64,000 nucleotides of DNA from Prochlorococcus marinus CUG1416 (GCF_017695965.1 NZ_JAAORM010000005.1:62001-126000), one strand, 5' to 3'; shown: positions 29,570-39,202, numbered from the stretch's first letter. Program-made: numbers and translations. The notes: generated by a model not told the origin, from the letters alone.

Positions 29570-31357
29570 ATGTTAAATGATTTTAAGAAAATAATTAGTT
29601 TATTTAGCAAAGAGGAAAAATCAAAAGGATACAAATTACTAATCTTAGTTTTAATAATGGCATTTATAGAGGTTTTTAGCGTAGCCTCCATATTTCCTTT
29701 TATTGGCCTAATTACAAATACAGAAATCATTTATAGTCAGCCTTTAATTTTGAAAATTTATAATTTCATTGGAATTAATAATGAAAAGTATTTTATTATT
29801 TTTATTGGCTTACTTTGTTTATTATTATTCACTATATCCTTAGTAATTAAGTCTTTTACTACATATTTTCAAATATTATTTGCAGAAATATGTGAATGTG
29901 GCTTATCTCAAAGAATGTTTGATTTATATATCCATCAACCACATTCTTGGTTTCTAAATAGAAATAGTTCAGTACTTGGTAAGAATATAATCGAAGAAGT
30001 AAGTACAATTGTAAATTGTGGCTTGATGCCTTTGGTAAATATTGCAGCACAAAGTATTGTAGCAATATCGCTTATAACTTTACTAATAGTTGCAGAAGCA
30101 AAATTAGCTTTTTCTATTATCTTTATTCTACTTTTTCTTTACTTAATAATTTTTAAAACTGTAAGCCAATTCTTAAAAAGAATTGGAGCAGAAAGAAGTA
30201 AAACAAATTCATTACGATTTAAACTTTTAAATGAAGCTTTTAATGCTTATAAAGTGATAAAAATTCTGGGCTTAGAATCTAGATATCTTGAAAGATTTAA
30301 ACCATTAGCAAAGAAGTATGCTTTTAGAAATTCCAATTTGCAAATTACAACTATTTTGCCGAGGTATTTTGTAGAAATAATTGCTTTCGGATCGGTTCAA
30401 ATTATAATTTTATTTATGATTGCTAATAATTTAAATCTTAAAAGCGCTCTCCCATTTATAACTCTTTATCTTTTCGCAGGTTATAGATTATTGCCTTCAC
30501 TACAACAAATATATTCTAATTTTGCTCAACTAAGATATGTAAAAATCCCTTTAAAAAATATATATAATGATTCTATAAATTTAAATAGCAATAAGTTTTA
30601 TAATTATAATAATGAAATTAAAATAGAACTTAAAGACTCACTTTTATTAGAAAATATAAACTTTGCTTATGAAGATCAAAATAAAAAAATAATAAATAAC
30701 CTTAACCTTGAAATAAAAGCTAATACAAAAGTTGGACTAGTAGGAGAAACAGGAAGTGGTAAAAGTACCACAATAGATATAATATTGGGACTATTAGAGC
30801 CTCAAAGCGGAAATATTAAAATTGACAGCGAAATAATAACTCCAACGAACTCAAAGTTATGGCAGAAAAACGTTGGATACGTTCCACAAGAGATTTTTAT
30901 TTCAGATGAAGATATTGCTTCTAATATTGCTTTTGGAGTAAAGAAAGAAGAAATAAATTTAGATAAAGTAATTTGTGCTTCCAAAGTCGCTAATCTTCAT
31001 AATTTTGTAAATAAACTTCCTAAAAAATATTTAACTAAAATTGGCGAAAGAGGAGTAAGGTTATCGGGGGGGCAAAGACAAAGAATTGGTATAGCTAGAG
31101 CGATTTATAATAATCCGACAGTATTAATACTTGATGAAGCCACAAGCTCACTAGACAACCTTACCGAAAAGGCTGTTATGCAAGCAGTTGATAATTTAAA
31201 TAAAAAAATGACGATAATAATAGTTGCACACAGATTGTCTACTGTAAAAAATTGTGATCAAATTTATTTTTTCAAAAATGGTTCAATTGCAGATTCAGGA
31301 AGCTATGAGAGTCTTATAAAAACATACAAAACTTTTAGAGACATGGCACATCAATAG
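29570..31357 (+). CDS. PglK-like ABC exporter (glycan flippase), fused membrane and ATPase domains
   Basis: 595 aa. The N-terminal half holds about six membrane segments (FIEVFSVASIFPFIGL at the first). The C-terminal half is an ABC ATPase: Walker A GETGSGKST, signature LSGGQRQRIGIARAI, Walker B VLILDEATS and the H-loop IIVAHRLS. The architecture is a half-size exporter that dimerises. Members of the PglK branch flip polyprenyl-linked oligosaccharides across the inner membrane. A role in flipping an O-antigen precursor fits the context. A second, diverged copy lies at 55321. Confidence 0.88.
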   Translation: MLNDFKKIISLFSKEEKSKGYKLLILVLIMAFIEVFSVASIFPFIGLITNTEIIYSQPLILKIYNFIGINNEKYFIIFIGLLCLLLFTISLVIKSFTTYFQILFAEICECGLSQRMFDLYIHQPHSWFLNRNSSVLGKNIIEEVSTIVNCGLMPLVNIAAQSIVAISLITLLIVAEAKLAFSIIFILLFLYLIIFKTVSQFLKRIGAERSKTNSLRFKLLNEAFNAYKVIKILGLESRYLERFKPLAKKYAFRNSNLQITTILPRYFVEIIAFGSVQIIILFMIANNLNLKSALPFITLYLFAGYRLLPSLQQIYSNFAQLRYVKIPLKNIYNDSINLNSNKFYNYNNEIKIELKDSLLLENINFAYEDQNKKIINNLNLEIKANTKVGLVGETGSGKSTTIDIILGLLEPQSGNIKIDSEIITPTNSKLWQKNVGYVPQEIFISDEDIASNIAFGVKKEEINLDKVICASKVANLHNFVNKLPKKYLTKIGERGVRLSGGQRQRIGIARAIYNNPTVLILDEATSSLDNLTEKAVMQAVDNLNKKMTIIIVAHRLSTVKNCDQIYFFKNGSIADSGSYESLIKTYKTFRDMAHQ

Positions 31358-31463
31358 TTTTTAAAAAAATTGTTTTATTAGTATAAATAAAGATAAGAAA
31401 TTTCTATCATTATTTAGCCTTCAGAGCTTTATTGATATTATAAGAAAATAAGAAAAAGAAAAA

Positions 31464-32690
31464 ATGCCTTGTATATTAAAAAAAAGTTCAAAAAATAGCC
31501 CTGGAATAATAACATTTACTCATAATGAAGTATTACGAGGACTTCCTGCAAGATCAAAAAAAATAAGAGAATTTTTAACAAAAATGTCCAAAGAAAATAA
31601 ATGGATTTTTGGAGTTCATATTCAGGGTAATTGCCAACATATGCAATATTGGCCAGTTTCTGAATGGGAATCATTCTACATGTGGGGGGATATTAAAAAT
31701 TCTAAATTTTTGTCTAATATTCAAGATGCAAAAATTATTCCTTTAACAGCAGAATATTTTTTGCCAAAAAATAATATTAATAATTCGAAAAAAAAATGGG
31801 ATATATGTATAGTATCTAGGCCTTCAAAAATAAAAAGAATTGAGGAGACACTTTATACGATCAAGGAACTTTTTAAATTAAAAAAAGACTTAAAAGTTAT
31901 TTTTATAGTTCCAGATCCAAGAATTCAGTCTCAAGGATCAAGAACCTATAAATTAGGTATTGATGAAAAATTCTTTAAACTTCCAAAACTAATATTTAGT
32001 TGTACAGAATTGAAAAATATTACTTTTTTAAGTTCATCACAAGAATCTTTTGGAAACTTTCCAATACCACATAGTTTTATCCAAGAAATTATATCTAGAT
32101 CAAAATTTATTTTTATAAATTCTTATCTAGAAGGTGGTCCTAGAGTATTAGCTGAAGCATTTAGTTTAAATGTTCCTTGTATAGTATCAAATAAACTTCA
32201 ATCAGGTCTAAGAAGTTTTTTTAATGAGAAAAATATAATTGAAGTCGATGATTTACCAAAAGTGGCCGCTAATCAAATACTGAGCGGATTAAATAATTAC
32301 AAATTTTTTGATTTTAAATATTTAAATTTAGAAAATATGTTCAATGAGGAAGTTAATCAGAGAAAATTAAAAGAACTTTTAGAAGAAAAGTTTCTTATTC
32401 TTAAGAACAATAATAGTATTTGGTATTTAAATGATCTTCTATTTAGATTACCTTGTCACGGATATAAAAATGATATGCAGTTCTTTTATAATGAAAATCT
32501 ATTTTTCGAATGGATAAACGGTATAAATAAATTGAATAAAGATTTTAGTGAAGATCTATTATTCTCAGAAATTACTTCAAAGGATAAAAAGAAATTTAGT
32601 TTTTTTGACATAAAAGAATATTTAAAAGGTTATTTTATATTGCCAATTTTAAATAAAATTAAGAAACATTTATTTAAATCTATAATTTAG
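31464..32690 (+). CDS. Glycosyltransferase, GT-B fold (GT4-like)
   Basis: 408 aa. The C-terminal half has SYLEGGPRVLAEAFSLNVPCIVS, the Glu-x7-Glu-type donor-binding signature of GT4 proteins. The N-terminal half is divergent (GVHIQGNCQHMQYWPVSEWE). The last 90 residues add an uncharacterised tail. Donor and acceptor are unknown. It follows the PglK-like exporter by about 106 bases. Confidence 0.75.
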   Translation: MPCILKKSSKNSPGIITFTHNEVLRGLPARSKKIREFLTKMSKENKWIFGVHIQGNCQHMQYWPVSEWESFYMWGDIKNSKFLSNIQDAKIIPLTAEYFLPKNNINNSKKKWDICIVSRPSKIKRIEETLYTIKELFKLKKDLKVIFIVPDPRIQSQGSRTYKLGIDEKFFKLPKLIFSCTELKNITFLSSSQESFGNFPIPHSFIQEIISRSKFIFINSYLEGGPRVLAEAFSLNVPCIVSNKLQSGLRSFFNEKNIIEVDDLPKVAANQILSGLNNYKFFDFKYLNLENMFNEEVNQRKLKELLEEKFLILKNNNSIWYLNDLLFRLPCHGYKNDMQFFYNENLFFEWINGINKLNKDFSEDLLFSEITSKDKKKFSFFDIKEYLKGYFILPILNKIKKHLFKSII

Positions 32691-32739
32691 TAGAATAAAT
32701 AAAAATTTTTTTATATTAACTTTCAAATTTGCAAAAAAC

Positions 32740-33630
32740 TTGAATAATAAAATACTCAAATATAATGCAATATTTTTATTCCTATTTTCATTTATAGGTA
32801 TTGGAGTATTTCTTATTTACGATTTCATTTCTAGCGAAAGGGAAAATATCATCACAAGTGCAGAAAAAATAAATAACGATTCTAAAAATTTCAATACTGC
32901 AGAAGAAGCTTTAATTAATGATGGTTTAGGTAGGGACTATTCACTAAATTATTATCCTGATTTTGCAACTAATATTATAGATTTAAAAAAAAATATATTA
33001 CCGATTAATGGAATATCAAATATAAAAACTTATTACTGCAATGAACAAGGATTTCTTTCTAATTATTTTTCTGATAGGCATGGCTTTCCAAATAATGATG
33101 ATGTTTTTGAATCACAAAAAATTGATATTGCTTTAATAGGAGATTCTTATTTAGATGGAGCATGTACTAATAAAAGTTCGATACAACAAAACCTATCTAA
33201 ACAGAATAAAAATCTTAAAATAGCTACCTTTGCTCAAGGAGGTGCTGGGCCCTTACTTTCATTAGCTTTACTTAAAGAATATGCTTCAGAATATAAACCA
33301 AATCATGTTTTCTGGTTTTGGGTTGGTAACGACCTTAGAAATTTACAAGATGAATTACAATCTCCATTAAGATTTTATATGCGTGAAGGATATAGCCAAA
33401 ACCTCATAAATCCTATAAATAAATTGAATGCAGATAAAAGCGTAAAAGAAATTTTACAAGTTTACCAACAATTTAATAATCAAGAAGATTCTAAAAGCCT
33501 AAATAAAATATCTAAGAAAAATCATAATCAAAAAGATATTTACTCTAATACAAAAAATATAATTAAAAATTATTTCCCAAAAACCTTTTCTTTAATTAAA
33601 AAAATAAGAAAAGAAAAAAAAATACTCTAA
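32740..33630 (+). CDS. SGNH/GDSL hydrolase-like protein, N-terminal part (frameshifted)
   Basis: 296 aa from a TTG start. Residues 8-30 form a membrane anchor (IFLFLFSFIGIGVFLI), so the rest is probably periplasmic. ALIGDSYLDG (Ser136) is SGNH block I, AQGGAG (about 166-170) block II, and VGNDLRN (Asn197) block III. The block V Asp-His needed for catalysis is absent from this frame; it is found downstream in another frame (33608-34048). The frame ends in a lysine-rich tail created by a run of nine A's (33614-33622). Such proteins often add or remove O-acetyl groups on surface glycans. Confidence 0.7.
   Translation: MNNKILKYNAIFLFLFSFIGIGVFLIYDFISSERENIITSAEKINNDSKNFNTAEEALINDGLGRDYSLNYYPDFATNIIDLKKNILPINGISNIKTYYCNEQGFLSNYFSDRHGFPNNDDVFESQKIDIALIGDSYLDGACTNKSSIQQNLSKQNKNLKIATFAQGGAGPLLSLALLKEYASEYKPNHVFWFWVGNDLRNLQDELQSPLRFYMREGYSQNLINPINKLNADKSVKEILQVYQQFNNQEDSKSLNKISKKNHNQKDIYSNTKNIIKNYFPKTFSLIKKIRKEKKIL
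33614..33622 (+). repeat. Run of nine adenines at a frame break
   Basis: A nine-base A tract lies exactly where the SGNH hydrolase reading frame moves from frame 1 to frame 2. The second frame is open from 33608, so skipping one A here joins the two halves. Such tracts can shift frame by replication or transcriptional slippage, or can be sequencing errors. Confidence 0.8.
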
Positions 33631-33658
33631 TTATAAAGAAAAACAAACTCCAAGAAAT

Positions 33659-34048
33659 ATGATCATTTCTAGAAGAGAAATATTAGTGAGAAGATTACCA
33701 CATAAAGAAGATTTACTTATGGCTAAAGCATCTAAAGAGATATTAAAAGAAGCTAAAAATTATATTGAATCAAACGGTGGGGAACTTGTGATGATTTATC
33801 TTGGGTGGGGTGGATGGAACTCTAAAGAATATATTGATAAAGTTAAATATGAAAAGACCCATCATCTTCAAAAAAATTTAGTTAGAGATTTTTCAATCAA
33901 GAACAATATCAGATTCTATAATCTAGATAAAGATATAGATAAACTTTTTAAATCAGGAGATCATATTGATGGCCATTTTTCTGATTATGGTTATAAACTT
34001 GTAAGCAATATTATATCTAGATATATAAAAGAAATATACTCTAAGTAA
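33659..34048 (+). CDS. SGNH/GDSL hydrolase-like protein, C-terminal part (frameshifted)
   Basis: 129 aa from the first ATG, although the frame is open upstream to 33608. GDHIDGHFSDYGYKLVS (around residues 100-116) carries the Asp-x-His...Gly pattern of AlgJ/PatB-type SGNH block V (Asp104, His106). IYLGWGGW is a further hydrolase-like strand. It supplies the catalytic His missing from the preceding gene, so the two are most likely one gene split by the A run at 33614-33622. On its own it would be inactive. The split may be a recent loss or a slippage switch. Confidence 0.65.
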   Translation: MIISRREILVRRLPHKEDLLMAKASKEILKEAKNYIESNGGELVMIYLGWGGWNSKEYIDKVKYEKTHHLQKNLVRDFSIKNNIRFYNLDKDIDKLFKSGDHIDGHFSDYGYKLVSNIISRYIKEIYSK

Positions 34049-34125
34049 AATCTCGTGTCAAAAGAAAAGATAGTCAATATTTCAAATATATTTTTTCTTT
34101 ATATTTCTTTTACTAAAAATTATTT

Positions 34126-35025
34126 ATGAATTTAAGAAACATTTTTATAGAAATTAGATTATTAATCTTAAAAAGTTTTTCAAGTATTATTAAAAAAATT
34201 TTTAATAATAAAGTACCGAAATACATGGCAAAACTTCTTACAAAAGTTGAGCATAATATTTTCTTTATCAAAAGAAATAAAAATAAATCACATTTAGCAA
34301 ATATTGATGATTATAACTCTCATATCATTAATCAACTGGAGTTAAATGGATATTATGTTCTTAAAAATTACTGGTCAAAGGAAGCTTGTGAAAAAGTAAT
34401 AATAGAAATTAATAAATTCATAGAAAAATATCCTAAATATGTAAACTCTAATTGTTTATCCGACGAAAGATTTTTTGGAGCTGAAAACTGTTCTGATTTT
34501 ATAAATAATTACTTCAAAGACAGAAATATAAATGAAATAGCCAACAGATTTAATGGCCAAAAGACAATCCTCACATTTACATTGGCAGCTAAAATGAATT
34601 TCAAAATTGGGAATAAAGGTTCTGGAGAAGGTTGGCATCGAGATGGATTTCATAGACAATTTAAATCAATGCTTTATCTAACTGATGTAAATATGGATAA
34701 TGGTCCATTTGAGTTAATTTTGAATTCTCAAAAGATTAATTCACAATTAAGTGATATGAAGTCTGCTAATTTGAAATTTAACCAATATCGTCTAAGTGAT
34801 GAAGAGATAAAAAAAATATTACATAAAAATAAACACAGAAAAAAATCATTTTGTGCAGAGGCTGGATCATTAATTTTGTTTGATACTAGTACTTTGCACA
34901 GAGGAGCTCCAATAAAAAGAGGTTGCAGATATGCCTTAACGAATTATTTTTATAGAGAGGAGCAAGTTTCTAAAGAACTTTTTGAAAAATTTAATGTTTT
35001 TCCAAAAAAGAAAAAAATCTATTAA
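34126..35025 (+). CDS. Phytanoyl-CoA dioxygenase-family (PhyH) Fe(II)/2-oxoglutarate oxygenase
   Basis: 299 aa. The iron-binding facial triad is visible: His171 and Asp173 in GWHRDGFH, His258 in STLHRGAPI; Arg268 in GCRYALTNYF is placed to bind 2-oxoglutarate. This matches the PhyH double-stranded beta-helix family. The N-terminal 60 residues are basic and helical. The substrate is unknown; within a polysaccharide island it may hydroxylate a sugar, a lipid or a linker. It sits between the split SGNH gene and a putative glycosyltransferase. Confidence 0.82.
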   Translation: MNLRNIFIEIRLLILKSFSSIIKKIFNNKVPKYMAKLLTKVEHNIFFIKRNKNKSHLANIDDYNSHIINQLELNGYYVLKNYWSKEACEKVIIEINKFIEKYPKYVNSNCLSDERFFGAENCSDFINNYFKDRNINEIANRFNGQKTILTFTLAAKMNFKIGNKGSGEGWHRDGFHRQFKSMLYLTDVNMDNGPFELILNSQKINSQLSDMKSANLKFNQYRLSDEEIKKILHKNKHRKKSFCAEAGSLILFDTSTLHRGAPIKRGCRYALTNYFYREEQVSKELFEKFNVFPKKKKIY

Positions 35026-35029
35026 TAAT

Positions 35030-36532
35030 ATGTTTAATAAAAAATTAATTGATTATTCAAAAATTGATTTTAAGGGGAATGGCTTTCAGTATTCAGTAGA
35101 TATTTGTAATTCAATAGAAAACTATACTCAAAGTATTTTAAATAAAGATAAAAATGCTTTTAATTATAGGGACATCAACATGAGATATTCGATAGAAAGA
35201 TGCATCTATATAAAGTGTATTAACTCTAAAAGTCTTTTCCTAAACTATGAAAAATACTATTTAAGAAAAAACTCAAAAACTAATTTACCTAATTTAAGTC
35301 CTATTGAAAAAGATATTCTATATTTTATTTTAAATAAAAATATTTCTAATCAATACTTAAAGAAAAATATTAAAAGAGTAGTTTTAAAAAAATCAATTCA
35401 ATTTTGGAGAAATACAATACAAAACCTAAGAAAAATTTTGCTTAAGAGAAAAATTAAAAATAAAAGGAGTAAAATTATAATAAGTATTAACCATATTAAA
35501 TTTCTAAGTATTCTTAAACCTATATTAAGTGCTTTGCCTAAAGATTCATTTATTATTGAAGCAGGTAATGATGAAATTTTTTGGGAACAAATTAAAAAAA
35601 GAAATTATAAGGTAATAGATTTTAAAAGTTATTATTCAAATTATAATCATTTAAATTCTTCTAATTATATGGTTGAATTTTTAGAATTATTTAATATAGT
35701 TGATGATTTAATTTTTATTTTAAAGCGTATTAAACCAAAATCAATTTTAGTTATAGAGGGAGTTGCACCAAAAGATATTTTAATTTCGGAAGTTGCAAAA
35801 TCCATGAATATTTCAACTTTTTGTGTTCAGCATGGTTACCCACCATTTATAGATACAGGATTCAGAAATATGCAATTTTCAAAATTTTTAGCCTGGGGCA
35901 CTGGGACCTCAAAACTGCTACAAAAATATAATCCAAAACAAGAGTTTATGATAGTTGGGAATCACTCTTTAAAAACTAAAAATAACTATAAGGTAATCTC
36001 AAAGAAAAAATTTAAAGTTGGTTTCTTCTTGCAAGGAGAATGTGCTCTATTGGATAAAAAAGAAATCAGAGTTTTTTATAAATTGATTTTATTTTCAATT
36101 AAAAAATATAAAAATATCGACTTTATTATAAGAGAGCATCCCTCTTCAAAAATCAATAAAAACTTCAAAAATGAAATCTCAAAATTTAAAAATGTCATCA
36201 TATCTTATCCTGAAGAAAATAGTATTTCTAATGATTTAGAATCAATAGATATTGCAGTAAGTGTTTTTTCTAGTGTAATAATGGAATCCATTGCATTAAA
36301 TGTTGTTCCATTAATTTGTAGTTTTGGAACACTTCCAAAATACATCCCTGAGATAGCAAAACAAGGAGCTGCAGTAGAAGTTTTTAATTTGAATGATGCA
36401 AAAAAAGAGTTAGAAAAGCTTCTAAATAATAAGAAATATTTAAAAGAGTTTAAAAAGAGTATATGTAAAATCAAGTCTGATTATTTTTCAGACAAAAACA
36501 CAATTAAAATAATAAAAGATATAATTTTATAG
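35030..36532 (+). CDS. Putative GT-B surface-polysaccharide glycosyltransferase
   Basis: 500 aa from the ATG at 35030; an upstream ATG at 34982 would overlap the PhyH gene and is less likely. The C-terminal half has ILVIEGVAPKDILISEV, CVQHGYPPFIDTGFRN, FIIREHPSSKI and SVFSSVIMESIALNVVPLIC. The HG and REHP elements recall the fold of capsule transferases and CDP-glycerol-type transferases. The N-terminal half is very rich in Lys/Asn and not recognisable. The exact family and donor are uncertain. Confidence 0.6.
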   Translation: MFNKKLIDYSKIDFKGNGFQYSVDICNSIENYTQSILNKDKNAFNYRDINMRYSIERCIYIKCINSKSLFLNYEKYYLRKNSKTNLPNLSPIEKDILYFILNKNISNQYLKKNIKRVVLKKSIQFWRNTIQNLRKILLKRKIKNKRSKIIISINHIKFLSILKPILSALPKDSFIIEAGNDEIFWEQIKKRNYKVIDFKSYYSNYNHLNSSNYMVEFLELFNIVDDLIFILKRIKPKSILVIEGVAPKDILISEVAKSMNISTFCVQHGYPPFIDTGFRNMQFSKFLAWGTGTSKLLQKYNPKQEFMIVGNHSLKTKNNYKVISKKKFKVGFFLQGECALLDKKEIRVFYKLILFSIKKYKNIDFIIREHPSSKINKNFKNEISKFKNVIISYPEENSISNDLESIDIAVSVFSSVIMESIALNVVPLICSFGTLPKYIPEIAKQGAAVEVFNLNDAKKELEKLLNNKKYLKEFKKSICKIKSDYFSDKNTIKIIKDIIL

Positions 36533-36592
36533 AAAAATATGATAATTAATTTATTTTAAAAATTTTTATAAATATCTCATTAATCTAAATTT

Positions 36593-37009
36593 ATGAACAC
36601 TATCAAAGATCTTGAATTAATTGAAACAAGAACTTTTTGCAATGAAGAAGGGGTTCTTATTCCTTATGAATATTCTGATATTTTTAACACATCTATAAAA
36701 AGGACATTTATTGTTTTAGGAAAAAAAAATTCAACAAGAGGGAATCATGCGCACAAAAAATGCATACAATATCTTTGTTGTATTAAAGGTAAGTGCTTAA
36801 TTCAATGTGATGATAGTAAATATTCTAGTAAAATCTTTTTAGATAATCCTAAAAAGATTTTAAAAATCCCAAATGAGATTTGGTCATCTCAAGATTATTT
36901 GTCAGAGCAAAGTATATTAATAGTTTTTTGTACGCATAAATATGAAGAGTCAGATTACATAAGAGATTACAGCAAATTTAAAGAATTTAGATCTCTTAAA
37001 GAGATATAG
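36593..37009 (+). CDS. dTDP-4-keto-6-deoxyglucose 3,4-ketoisomerase (FdtA/QdtA type)
   Basis: 138 aa, a single cupin domain. TRGNHAHKKCIQYL holds the two catalytic histidines (His52, His54) in the RGxHAH pattern of FdtA/QdtA/WxcM. The enzyme moves the keto group of dTDP-4-keto-6-deoxyglucose from C4 to C3, ready for transamination. It links rfbA and rfbB (27565-29494) to the DegT aminotransferase (24090-25202) and the formyltransferase (23255-24073). FdtA (galacto product) and QdtA (gluco product) cannot be told apart here. Confidence 0.82.
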   Translation: MNTIKDLELIETRTFCNEEGVLIPYEYSDIFNTSIKRTFIVLGKKNSTRGNHAHKKCIQYLCCIKGKCLIQCDDSKYSSKIFLDNPKKILKIPNEIWSSQDYLSEQSILIVFCTHKYEESDYIRDYSKFKEFRSLKEI

Positions 37010-37125
37010 CTTAAAAACTTTAAATTTTTTATTTTTTTTAATTACATAAATTTGAATAGATAATCTATTAATTGATATTTTAGGGAAAGGAAATAAATAA
37101 TGTTAATTTATCAAAAAAGTAAATA

Positions 37126-37974
37126 ATGATTTATGTAGTTATTCCTGTTTTTAATCGATTAGAAAAAACTAAAAGTATAGTTTCATGTTTACGGGAACAA
37201 ACTGCAAAAGATTTTATTCATACAATCATTATTGATGATGGATCAACAGATGGCACAAGAGAATGGCTCATAGAACAAAATGATATTAAAACAATAAAAG
37301 GTACTGGCAATCTTCTATGGGGAGGTGCTGTTAATTTAGCCTTTAATTATTTAGAAAAAATTGCAAATTATACAGATTGGGTTCTTCTAATTAATAATGA
37401 CGTCATTATAGAAAAAAATTACATTAAAAACTTATTTAATCTTGCTAAAAAATATTATCCAGCGGCGATTGGAAGTGCAATCAAAAATTGTAACAAAACT
37501 CCCGAAATAACTTCTTTAACAATAAAGGTAGATACTTGGAATTTACAAATAAATGATGAATTAAAAAATAAAAAGAAATATCAAAGTTTTGATATTGCAG
37601 AATCAGATGTTTTATCAGGAAGAGGAGTTATTTATCCCTTCGAAAAAATAAAACAATGTGGAGGGATGAGACCAAAATTATTACCTCATTATTATTCAGA
37701 CTATGAACTTTCTTTGAGAGCTAAGAAAGTGGGACTAAAATTACTTGTCTCTTTAAATAATTGTGTCTTTTCTGAGGAAGATTTCATGAAAAAAAAAGCT
37801 GAACGTAAAAAAGAAAAATTTTTAACAAAATTATTAGTCAGAAAATCTTCTTCCTATTTTGTTGCTAAGATTGCATTTTGGATCCAAGCCAGTGATTGGT
37901 TAGGATTGATAACCTTGCCTTTTAGGATAATCATATTTATGATAATCCCAAATCGAGGAAGTAAATTATTTTGA
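37126..37974 (+). CDS. Glycosyltransferase family 2
   Basis: 282 aa. GT-A fold: VIPVFNRLEKT at the start, IIIDDGSTDGT, then the metal-binding NNDV region in VLLINNDVII. LSGRGVIYPFEKIKQCGGM and a DYELSLRAKKVG stretch follow, as in rhamnosyl- or fucosyl-type GT2 enzymes. The last 50 residues are hydrophobic and may bind the membrane. The donor is unknown. Its stop overlaps the start of the next gene (TTGA). Confidence 0.88.
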   Translation: MIYVVIPVFNRLEKTKSIVSCLREQTAKDFIHTIIIDDGSTDGTREWLIEQNDIKTIKGTGNLLWGGAVNLAFNYLEKIANYTDWVLLINNDVIIEKNYIKNLFNLAKKYYPAAIGSAIKNCNKTPEITSLTIKVDTWNLQINDELKNKKKYQSFDIAESDVLSGRGVIYPFEKIKQCGGMRPKLLPHYYSDYELSLRAKKVGLKLLVSLNNCVFSEEDFMKKKAERKKEKFLTKLLVRKSSSYFVAKIAFWIQASDWLGLITLPFRIIIFMIIPNRGSKLF

Positions 37975-39089
37975 GAATTTTAATAATAGATACTTATTAT
38001 GAAGATTTTTTAGATAAATTTTATCAAACAAATAAATATCTTAAAAGGTCTACTTATGATGATCAATTAAAAGCTTTGATAGATTCCAGTTTCGGTACTT
38101 CAGATTATTATAGTTATTACTTGAATAACCATAAAGCATTTAAAGCCTCCGATTTAATAGTTAATTGCAAATACTTACAAAATGCTTGGGCCAAAGAAAA
38201 TAATATTAAGGTTTTCAGAATAAATCTTAATTACAAAATATTCAAAATTCCGATATTTGGTAATTTCTTAAATAAGCTTCCAAACTTAGCGGATATTGCC
38301 TTTGAGCAAATAAAAAAAATTAAACCTGATATTATTTATATTCAAAATTTATCATTTTTCCCAAAAGAAGTTTTATTAAATATAAAAAATTATTCTAAAT
38401 TAGTTGTTGGACAGATCGCATCTCCTTTACCTCCAATTTCTTTTTTAGAGCCTTATGATTTAATTCTTACCTCATTCCCACATTTTGTAGGTCAAATTAA
38501 GAAATTAGGAATTAATAGTGAATATTTTAGAATAGGTTTTGATTCAAGAGTTCTTAAAAGATTAAAACATCAAAAAAAAGATATAAATTTCAGCTTTGTA
38601 GGAAGTATTAGTAAATACCATAACAAAGCAATGCCAATACTTGAATATCTTATTAAAAAGAATAATTTAAAAATATTTGGACAGGGTGTAAAAAACTTAC
38701 CTATTTTTTCAAAAATCAGAAGATGTCACTCTGGAGAAAAATGGGGTTTAGAAATGTATAGCACACTTCAGAGAAGTCTCATATCACTTAATAGACATAT
38801 ATCAACTTCAAAGAATTACGCTAATAATATGAGACTTTTTGAAGCTACTGGTATGGGTTCGCTACTGCTAACAGACTATAAAGATAATTTAAATGAAATG
38901 TTTGTAATAGATAAAGAAGTAATTACATATAAGTCAAAAGAAGAAGCCTCTGATAAAGCTTCTTATTATTTAAGGAATCAAGATCAATTAAAGAAAATAT
39001 CATTAGCTGGACAAAAAAGAACACTAAAAGATCATACTTACGAAAAAAGAATGGGAGAATTAAATATAATCCTAAAAAAATACTTGTAA
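37971..39089 (+). CDS. CgeB-like glycosyltransferase (GT-B)
   Basis: 372 aa from a TTG that overlaps the previous stop. The mid-region IIYIQNLSFFPKEVLLNIK and the C-terminal NNMRLFEATGMGSLLLTDYKDN match spore-maturation CgeB-type glycosyltransferases, whose C-terminal block reads MRxFEAxxxG. FSFVGSISKYHNKAMPILEYL starts the donor domain. Likely a sugar transferase acting in the same pathway as the preceding GT2. Donor unknown. Confidence 0.78.
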   Translation: MRILIIDTYYEDFLDKFYQTNKYLKRSTYDDQLKALIDSSFGTSDYYSYYLNNHKAFKASDLIVNCKYLQNAWAKENNIKVFRINLNYKIFKIPIFGNFLNKLPNLADIAFEQIKKIKPDIIYIQNLSFFPKEVLLNIKNYSKLVVGQIASPLPPISFLEPYDLILTSFPHFVGQIKKLGINSEYFRIGFDSRVLKRLKHQKKDINFSFVGSISKYHNKAMPILEYLIKKNNLKIFGQGVKNLPIFSKIRRCHSGEKWGLEMYSTLQRSLISLNRHISTSKNYANNMRLFEATGMGSLLLTDYKDNLNEMFVIDKEVITYKSKEEASDKASYYLRNQDQLKKISLAGQKRTLKDHTYEKRMGELNIILKKYL

Positions 39090-39202
39090 AAAGATTTTCA
39101 TCTAATTTAATTCTGATAAATCTTTTAAAGTCTTAATATTTATAATAAAGCTTTCTAAAATGATCAAGAATTCTTTATGGTAGTAAAAAGATTTTTTATT
39201 AT

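Noticed and set aside
39089-39126. Hairpin AAAAGATTT/AAATCTTTT as a terminator
   Set aside because: The loop is 20 bases, the stem has a single G-C pair and no T run follows.
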